Made by a program: the position numbers and the translations under genes. Shown piece by piece: positions 58,361-62,959 of a DNA stretch of 62,959 bases; positions within the stretch are counted from its first letter, which is position 1, and every line of letters begins with the position of its first letter. The stretch is from NCBI GenBank assembly GCA_002632325.1, contig NSJK01000019.1, forward strand, positions 1 to 62,959. Direction: 5' to 3'. Source of the DNA: Lysobacterales bacterium. GTDB taxonomy: Bacteria; Pseudomonadota; Gammaproteobacteria; Xanthomonadales; Rhodanobacteraceae. The notes below the pieces were generated by a model. That model did no database searches. It was not told where the DNA came from and was given only the letters and a program-made list of their open reading frames with translations.

Positions 58361-58366
58361 TACCAT
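58361..58366 (+). promoter_or_regulatory. -10 box at near-leaderless distance before the acyltransferase
   Basis: GC-TACCAT with the hexamer at 58361-58366; 7 nt after its last base is 58373, two bases before the ATG at 58375. No Shine-Dalgarno sequence. Confidence 0.4.
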
Positions 58367-58374
58367 AGCGCGCC

Positions 58375-59181
58375 ATGCACAGCCCCGCCCAAACCCTTGC
58401 CACGCCAGCGCCGGCCGATCGACTGCGGCCCTTGCGCTATGTCTGGCGTGTGCCGCTGTTGTTCTTCCACGGCATGGTGGCAGTGCCGCTGACCTTGTGT
58501 GCGTTCAATCCGCTCGCCAAGCGCATGCGCATCGGTTCGACCACGGTCGAAAAATTCCTCGTGCGCTGGTGGTCGGGTCGCCTCATCCGCATCTTCGGCA
58601 TGCGCATTCGCGCCTTCGGCGAACCGCTGCCCGATGCGGTGTTGTTCGTGGCCAACCACATTTCCTGGCTCGACATCGAACTCATGCACAGCCAGCGCGC
58701 GATGAGTTTCGTGGCCAAGAGCGAGATCGAACGCTGGCCTTTCATCGGCTGGCTCGCCGCGAGCGCCGGCACGATATTTCACCGGCGCGGCAGCAGTGAT
58801 TCGCTGGCGGCGGTGATGGGCGTGGTGGTCGAACGTCTGCAGGAAGGGCGCCCGGTCGGCGTGTTTCCCGAAGGTGGCAGCGGGCATGGCGAACGCGTGG
58901 GCACCTTCCATGCGCGCATCTTCCAGACCGCGCTCGATGCCCAGGTGCCGGTGCAGCCGGTGGCGCTGCGCTATGGTCGCGACGGCACGCAGGATCCTTC
59001 GGTGCCATTTGCGCGCAAGGAAAAATTCTTCCCCAATCTCGTGCGTCTGCTCGGCAATCCGCGCATGGATGCCGAGGTGCACTTTCTCGAACCGGTCGCG
59101 CTCGCCCCCGAGGCGCGGCGACGCATGGCCGAGGAAAGTCGCGCGCGCATCACCGCCGCGCTTGGTTACGGCGACGATTGA
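58375..59181 (+). CDS. Lysophospholipid (1-acyl-glycerol-3-phosphate) acyltransferase
   Basis: 268 aa PlsC family. N-terminal hydrophobic segment, NHISWLD (H-x4-D box), GTIFHRRGS, and FPEGGSGHGERV in place of the more common FPEGTR. Probably acylates lysophosphatidic acid, or an ornithine-lipid intermediate as in OlsA relatives, at the inner membrane. Its start is 53 bp after the antiporter gene. Confidence 0.9.
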   Translation: MHSPAQTLATPAPADRLRPLRYVWRVPLLFFHGMVAVPLTLCAFNPLAKRMRIGSTTVEKFLVRWWSGRLIRIFGMRIRAFGEPLPDAVLFVANHISWLDIELMHSQRAMSFVAKSEIERWPFIGWLAASAGTIFHRRGSSDSLAAVMGVVVERLQEGRPVGVFPEGGSGHGERVGTFHARIFQTALDAQVPVQPVALRYGRDGTQDPSVPFARKEKFFPNLVRLLGNPRMDAEVHFLEPVALAPEARRRMAEESRARITAALGYGDD

Positions 59182-59202
59182 CGAGGCGACGCAGCGGTGA
59201 CG

Positions 59203-60201
59203 ATGGCCGACGTCAAGGCGAGCGCGGTGGACGCTGCGCAATTCCGCCCGCCACGCTGGTTGCGCAATGCGCATGTGCAGACCGTGCTCGCCTCGGCCGC
59301 GCTGCGCCGCTGGTTGTTGCGTGATGCGCGGCGGCGCGTTGATTCCGGCGTACAGGAACTGCTGATCGATTGCGGCGCCGGCGTGCGTCTGCAAGGGTTT
59401 CTCACGCGTCAGAAAACACTGCCGCTTGCGCGCGCTCTGTGCGTGTTGATCCATGGCTGGGAAGGCAGCGCCAATTCGACCTATGTGATCGATGCCGCCG
59501 CCACGCTGCTTGCGGCGGGCTGTGATGTCTGCCGCCTCAACCTGCGCGATCACGGCAGCACCCAGCACCTCAACCGCGAGTTGTTCCATTCCTGCCGCAT
59601 CGACGAGGTGGTTGGCGCAGTGCGCGCGCTCGCCGCGCGCGCGCCTGGCGCGCCACTCGCCGTGATCGGGTTTTCGCTGGGCGGCAACTTCGCGCTGCGC
59701 GTCGCCCTGCGTGCAGACGATGTCCTGTCCGGTGTGCTGGCGGTGTGTCCGGTCATCAGCCCGGCGGCGGGCCTGTTCGGTCTCGAGCACGGACTGTGGT
59801 TCTACCGGCGCTATTTCCTGCACAAGTGGCGGCGCAGCTTGCGCGGCAAACGGGATGCCTTTCCTGATGTCGAGTGGTTCACGCGTGCCGACCTCGCACG
59901 CGACCTGCGCGGGCTCACGCAAGCGCTGGTGCTGCGGCATACAGAGTTCGCTTCGCTGGACGCCTATCTCGAAGGTTATTCGATCGCCGGTGATCGCCTC
60001 GCATCCCTGCGTGTGCCGGCGACCATCCTTGCCGCGGTCGACGATCCGATCATCCCGATTGCCGATTTCCGCGCCCTGCAGTTGCCGCCGCAGATCGAAC
60101 TCGAAATTGCCGCGCATGGCGGTCATTGCGGGTTCCTCGGCGGCAGTTTCCTCGCACGCTTTCTCGACGCACGTTTGCCGAGGCTGCTCGGCGAGTCCTG
60201 A
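59203..60201 (+). CDS. YheT-like alpha/beta hydrolase
   Basis: 332 aa from ATG; a GTG at 59197 is an alternative. Characteristic N-terminal block (FRPPRWLRNAHVQTVLAS), HGWEGSANSTY, the elbow GFSLGGN with nucleophile Ser, and HGGHCGFLGG with the His. Members of this family are esterases or, in a few cases, lipases; native substrate unknown. 21 bp after the acyltransferase, suggesting co-expression in lipid metabolism. Confidence 0.91.
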   Translation: MADVKASAVDAAQFRPPRWLRNAHVQTVLASAALRRWLLRDARRRVDSGVQELLIDCGAGVRLQGFLTRQKTLPLARALCVLIHGWEGSANSTYVIDAAATLLAAGCDVCRLNLRDHGSTQHLNRELFHSCRIDEVVGAVRALAARAPGAPLAVIGFSLGGNFALRVALRADDVLSGVLAVCPVISPAAGLFGLEHGLWFYRRYFLHKWRRSLRGKRDAFPDVEWFTRADLARDLRGLTQALVLRHTEFASLDAYLEGYSIAGDRLASLRVPATILAAVDDPIIPIADFRALQLPPQIELEIAAHGGHCGFLGGSFLARFLDARLPRLLGES

Positions 60202-60247
60202 AACCGCGCGTTCAAGCGGATTTCAGCGGCTGACCTGGTGCATCGGG

Positions 60248-60253
60248 CATAAT
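60248..60253 (+). promoter_or_regulatory. -10-like box for the TPR gene
   Basis: GG-CATAAT with the hexamer at 60248-60253, about 60 bp before the ATG. No convincing -35 at normal spacing. Confidence 0.35.
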
Positions 60254-60315
60254 GGCCGGCTCGCGTCTGGCCCGCTGCCGACGCCCCGCCTTATTTGCAC
60301 GGATCCCGTTTCCTC

Positions 60316-62397
60316 ATGCTGACACTTGCGCAATCCCTCGAATTGCAACGCCAGGGCCGACTCGAAGAAGCCGAACAGGGTTACCGTGCCCTTTTCGAGC
60401 GCGAGCCCGACAACACCGATGCGGTATTCATGCTCGGCGTCGTGCGTCTGATGCGCGACGATGCGGCCGAAGCCGAGCGCTGTTTCGAGCGCGCGGTGAC
60501 GGCCAAGCCCGACATTGCCGATCTGCATCTCAATCTCGCGGTCGCGCGCTACCGCGCCGGCAAGCACGAGCTGGCCGAGCGCGGCTACGAACAGACGCTC
60601 AAGCTCGATCCGAATGCGCTCGGCGCACACATCGGCCTCGGGCAGATCATGCTCAACCGCGGCGAGGAAGCGCGCGCCGAGAACCATTTCCGCATCGCGC
60701 TGCGTGCGGGCGAGGATGGCCATGCGCTGACCGGTCTGGGCAACATCATGGCCTTGCGTGGTGACTGGGACGCTGCCTTGCGTTACCTCACGCGCGCGGT
60801 CGAGCTGATCCCAAACAACGCGATGGCGCAGTACCTGCTCGGCCAGACTTTTGCGCGCAAGGGCCTGCTCACGTTCGCGCGACAGGCGCTCGAGCGCTGC
60901 CTGCAACTCGCGCCGGCGCTGCACGAAGCGCATGCCTGGCTTGCCGAGGTGCAGATGCACGAAGGCCAGCCGCGCGCCGCCGAAGCGCATTACCTGCATT
61001 TGCTGTCGGTGCCCGGCTACGAGCTGCGTGCCCATGCCGGCCTCGGCGACGTCGCGCGTGCCGAGAACCGCATGGAAGATGCGGTCACGCATTACCGCGC
61101 CGCGATCGAAATCGATCCGCGCCAGCCGACGCCGATGCGCATGCTCACGGTGGCGCTGGCCGCGCTCGGTCGCAACGACGAAGTCGCGCAGACCTTTGCC
61201 GACTATCTCGCGCTGGTGCCCGATGACGATGAGGTTCGCGAGATCCGCGCCGACGTGCTCGCCGCCATCGGCCGCAATGCCGAGGCGAGCGCCGAGTGGG
61301 ACGTGCTGGTGCGGCGCAAGCCCGCACTTGCCACCGGCCATGCGCGCGCAGCGGGGCTGAAGGAACAGCAGGGTCTGTTCGATGCGGCGCTCGATCATGC
61401 GCTGCAGGCGCTCGCGCTCGATGCCGGCGATGTCGATGCGCGGCTCGTGCTCGCACGCGGGCAAAGTCGCAAGGGCGAATACACCGCCGCAGCGAAGACG
61501 CTCGCCGCACTCGATGGTGTTGCGCTGAGTGACGAGCAGGCACGCCAGCGCGATCGGGCGCTCGGACTTTGCCATGACCATGACGGCGATGCTGCCGCTG
61601 CGGTGCGCTGTTTCGCCCATGCGCAACAATCGCTCGAGCAAGCCTTGCCGCCGCTGGCCGAGCCGCGCCCCGAGCTGGCGACCGCGCTGGCCGAACCGGC
61701 AGGCGAGCCGTGGTCACATGCCCCAGTGCTCGTGCTTGGCACGCCCGGCAGCGGCGTCGAACAAGTGGTGGCCCTGCTCGCCGATCAGGCGCAACTGCAG
61801 GTGCTGCGTGGACGTGCAGTGACGCGCGATCGCGCCGATGATTTCAACCATCCGCGCTTCCAGTTCTATTGCGGCGAGCTCGACGATGCCGCGCGCGAAA
61901 GCATCCGCGAGCGTTACCTGCAGCCGCTCACCCGCAGCGGCATGGCGATCGATCGCACACTCGTCGACTGGCTGCCGCGCTGGGATGCGCATCTGCTGGC
62001 GATGCTGCGGCGTGCGATGCCGGGCACGCGCCTTTTGATCGTGGATGCCGATCCGCGCGATGCCCTGCTCAATTGGCTCGCGTTCGGTTGGGCCAACGGC
62101 TTTGCCTGCAAGGACGTGGAGACCTGTGCCGACTGGTTGCTGCGCGCACGCGCGCACATCGCCCACGGCGCCGAGCTCGATGATCCGCGTCGCCTCGTCG
62201 TGCGCGTCGAAGATCTGCTTGCCGATGGCGCAGCCGCGCAGGAGCTCGCGCGATTTCTCGATCTTGATCGCCTCGATTTTTCTGCGCAGTCGCGCCGGCT
62301 TGCGCCGGGTCGCCCCGTGACGCGCTTCGCCAGCGGTCACTGGCAGGCGTATCGTGAGGCGCTCGCCGCGCCGTTCGCGCGCTTGCAGGCGAACTGA
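60316..62397 (+). CDS. TPR protein with sulfotransferase-like C-terminal domain
   Basis: 693 aa. About ten TPR units fill residues 1-450 (for example LELQRQGRLEEAEQGYRALF, LHLNLAVARYRAGKHELAE). The C-terminal 230 residues follow the TPR-sulfotransferase fold seen in this group: VLVLGTPGSGVEQVVALLA at the 5'-PSB loop and PGTRLLIVDADPRDALLNWL at the 3'-PB region. The usual PRSGT and R-D-P-R-D...S residues are partly changed, so PAPS binding is doubtful. ATG at 60316; a TTG at 60295 is possible. Confidence 0.88.
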   Translation: MLTLAQSLELQRQGRLEEAEQGYRALFEREPDNTDAVFMLGVVRLMRDDAAEAERCFERAVTAKPDIADLHLNLAVARYRAGKHELAERGYEQTLKLDPNALGAHIGLGQIMLNRGEEARAENHFRIALRAGEDGHALTGLGNIMALRGDWDAALRYLTRAVELIPNNAMAQYLLGQTFARKGLLTFARQALERCLQLAPALHEAHAWLAEVQMHEGQPRAAEAHYLHLLSVPGYELRAHAGLGDVARAENRMEDAVTHYRAAIEIDPRQPTPMRMLTVALAALGRNDEVAQTFADYLALVPDDDEVREIRADVLAAIGRNAEASAEWDVLVRRKPALATGHARAAGLKEQQGLFDAALDHALQALALDAGDVDARLVLARGQSRKGEYTAAAKTLAALDGVALSDEQARQRDRALGLCHDHDGDAAAAVRCFAHAQQSLEQALPPLAEPRPELATALAEPAGEPWSHAPVLVLGTPGSGVEQVVALLADQAQLQVLRGRAVTRDRADDFNHPRFQFYCGELDDAARESIRERYLQPLTRSGMAIDRTLVDWLPRWDAHLLAMLRRAMPGTRLLIVDADPRDALLNWLAFGWANGFACKDVETCADWLLRARAHIAHGAELDDPRRLVVRVEDLLADGAAAQELARFLDLDRLDFSAQSRRLAPGRPVTRFASGHWQAYREALAAPFARLQAN

Positions 62398-62415
62398 GTA
62401 TCAGGAGCCACGCAG

Positions 62416-62959
62416 ATGCAGATCAGCAGCAATGATTTCGCCGAGGGTCAGCCGATTCCAGCGCTTTGTGCGTTCGGCCAACCCGGGCCCGCGGGCGAGC
62501 CCTGCGTGCTGGCCGCCAACCGCAGTCCGCATCTGGTCTGGGGCGACGTGCCGGCGGGTACGCGTTCGTTCGTGCTCACCTGCATCGACATCGACGTGCC
62601 CTCGCGCGGCGATGACGTCAATCAAGCAGGTCGCACGGTGTCGGCTTCCTTGCCGCGTGTCGAGTTCGTGCACTGGTTGATGGCGAACATTCCAGCAAGC
62701 TGCACCGAACTTGCGCAGGGCGCCTGTGCCGATGGCGTGGTCGCGCGCGGCAAGCGCACGCCGCCCGGCCCCGCGGGTTCGGTGCAGGGCCGCAACGACT
62801 ACACCGGCTGGTTCGCCGGTGATGCGCAGATGAGCGGTGACTATCTGGGTTACGACGGCCCGTGTCCGCCGTGGAACGACAGCATCGTGCATCGCTATCA
62901 TTTCACCGTGCATGCGCTGGACGTGGCGGGACTCGACCTCGTGGCGGGCTTCGATCTGG
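62416..62959 (+). CDS. YbhB/YbcL (PEBP) family protein, cut by window end
   Basis: The first 181 codons are present; the gene runs off the right edge. Starts MQISSNDFAEGQPIP after AGGAG. Family motifs: SPHLVWGDVPAGTRSF, the D-x-D-x-P of CIDIDVP, EFVHWLMANIPA, GYDGPCPPWND, and HRYHFTVHALD. It is the bacterial relative of Raf-kinase inhibitor/PEBP; biochemical role in bacteria unknown. No signal peptide. Confidence 0.93.
   Translation, partial: MQISSNDFAEGQPIPALCAFGQPGPAGEPCVLAANRSPHLVWGDVPAGTRSFVLTCIDIDVPSRGDDVNQAGRTVSASLPRVEFVHWLMANIPASCTELAQGACADGVVARGKRTPPGPAGSVQGRNDYTGWFAGDAQMSGDYLGYDGPCPPWNDSIVHRYHFTVHALDVAGLDLVAGFDL

Noticed and set aside
58360..60126. 588-codon minus-strand open frame
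   Set aside because: Antisense to the acyltransferase and YheT-like genes, which carry complete active-site motifs.

Overview
This is a high-GC (roughly two-thirds G+C by eye), gene-dense proteobacterial chromosome segment. Gene content and order point to Gammaproteobacteria of the Xanthomonadales/Lysobacterales, probably near Rhodanobacteraceae; that placement is an inference. Supporting signs are a TrpS with a long C-terminal extension, the hemD-hemX-hemY cluster, secB-gpsA followed convergently by trmL, ubiJ-ubiB, and GTAG-headed REP-type palindromes. No tRNA, rRNA, CRISPR array, insertion sequence with a transposase, prophage or recognisable defence system was seen.

Layout. 1-400: a tandem array of REP-like palindromes. 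398-2339: three secreted, cysteine-containing paralogues of unknown function. 2445-3137: rpmB-rpmG with promoter and terminator. 3197-4405: a fatty-acid desaturase. 4521-8079: a Gld-like ABC exporter operon. 8116-16973: YbjQ-family protein, mutM, a secreted protein, trpS, an LpxO-like hydroxylase, a MATE exporter, sppA and a UPF0114 protein. 17030-21790: a three-gene 2-oxoacid oxidoreductase whose electron-transfer partner is a GltD-like flavoprotein. 22294-25148: an SDR, an Ada-AlkA fusion and ogt. 25153-27853: glycosyltransferase, chain-length-factor-like protein and ketosynthase, resembling part of an aryl-polyene/xanthomonadin pathway. 28148-29161: hemF. 29227-33000: a Ser/Thr kinase and a polytopic membrane protein. 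33176-37240 (minus strand): acyltransferase, arfB, lipoprotein, ubiB, ubiJ. 37346-45544: secreted hydrolase, DUF4156 lipoprotein, M16 protease, DUF2157 membrane protein, and a beta-propeller protein with one c-haem motif. 45657-49235: trmL, gpsA, secB, rhodanese, lipoprotein, thioesterase. 49306-52512: hemD-hemX-hemY. 52513-55190: repeats around a DUF2845 protein and an M48 protease. 55223-62959: thioesterase, srkA, CPA1 antiporter, acyltransferase, YheT-like hydrolase, a TPR/sulfotransferase-like protein, and a PEBP-family gene cut by the window edge.

Most genes are housekeeping: translation, haem and ubiquinone synthesis, membrane lipid handling, protein export and DNA alkylation repair. 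The less ordinary material is the secreted trio, the oxidoreductase module, the ketosynthase trio, the haem-binding beta-propeller protein, several families of small palindromic repeats, and five genes whose -10-like box lies so close to the start codon that leaderless mRNAs are likely.

All calls come from reading the sequence and remembered family motifs; no database search was run. Start codons were chosen by ribosome binding site, signal peptide and family length, and are noted where ambiguous.
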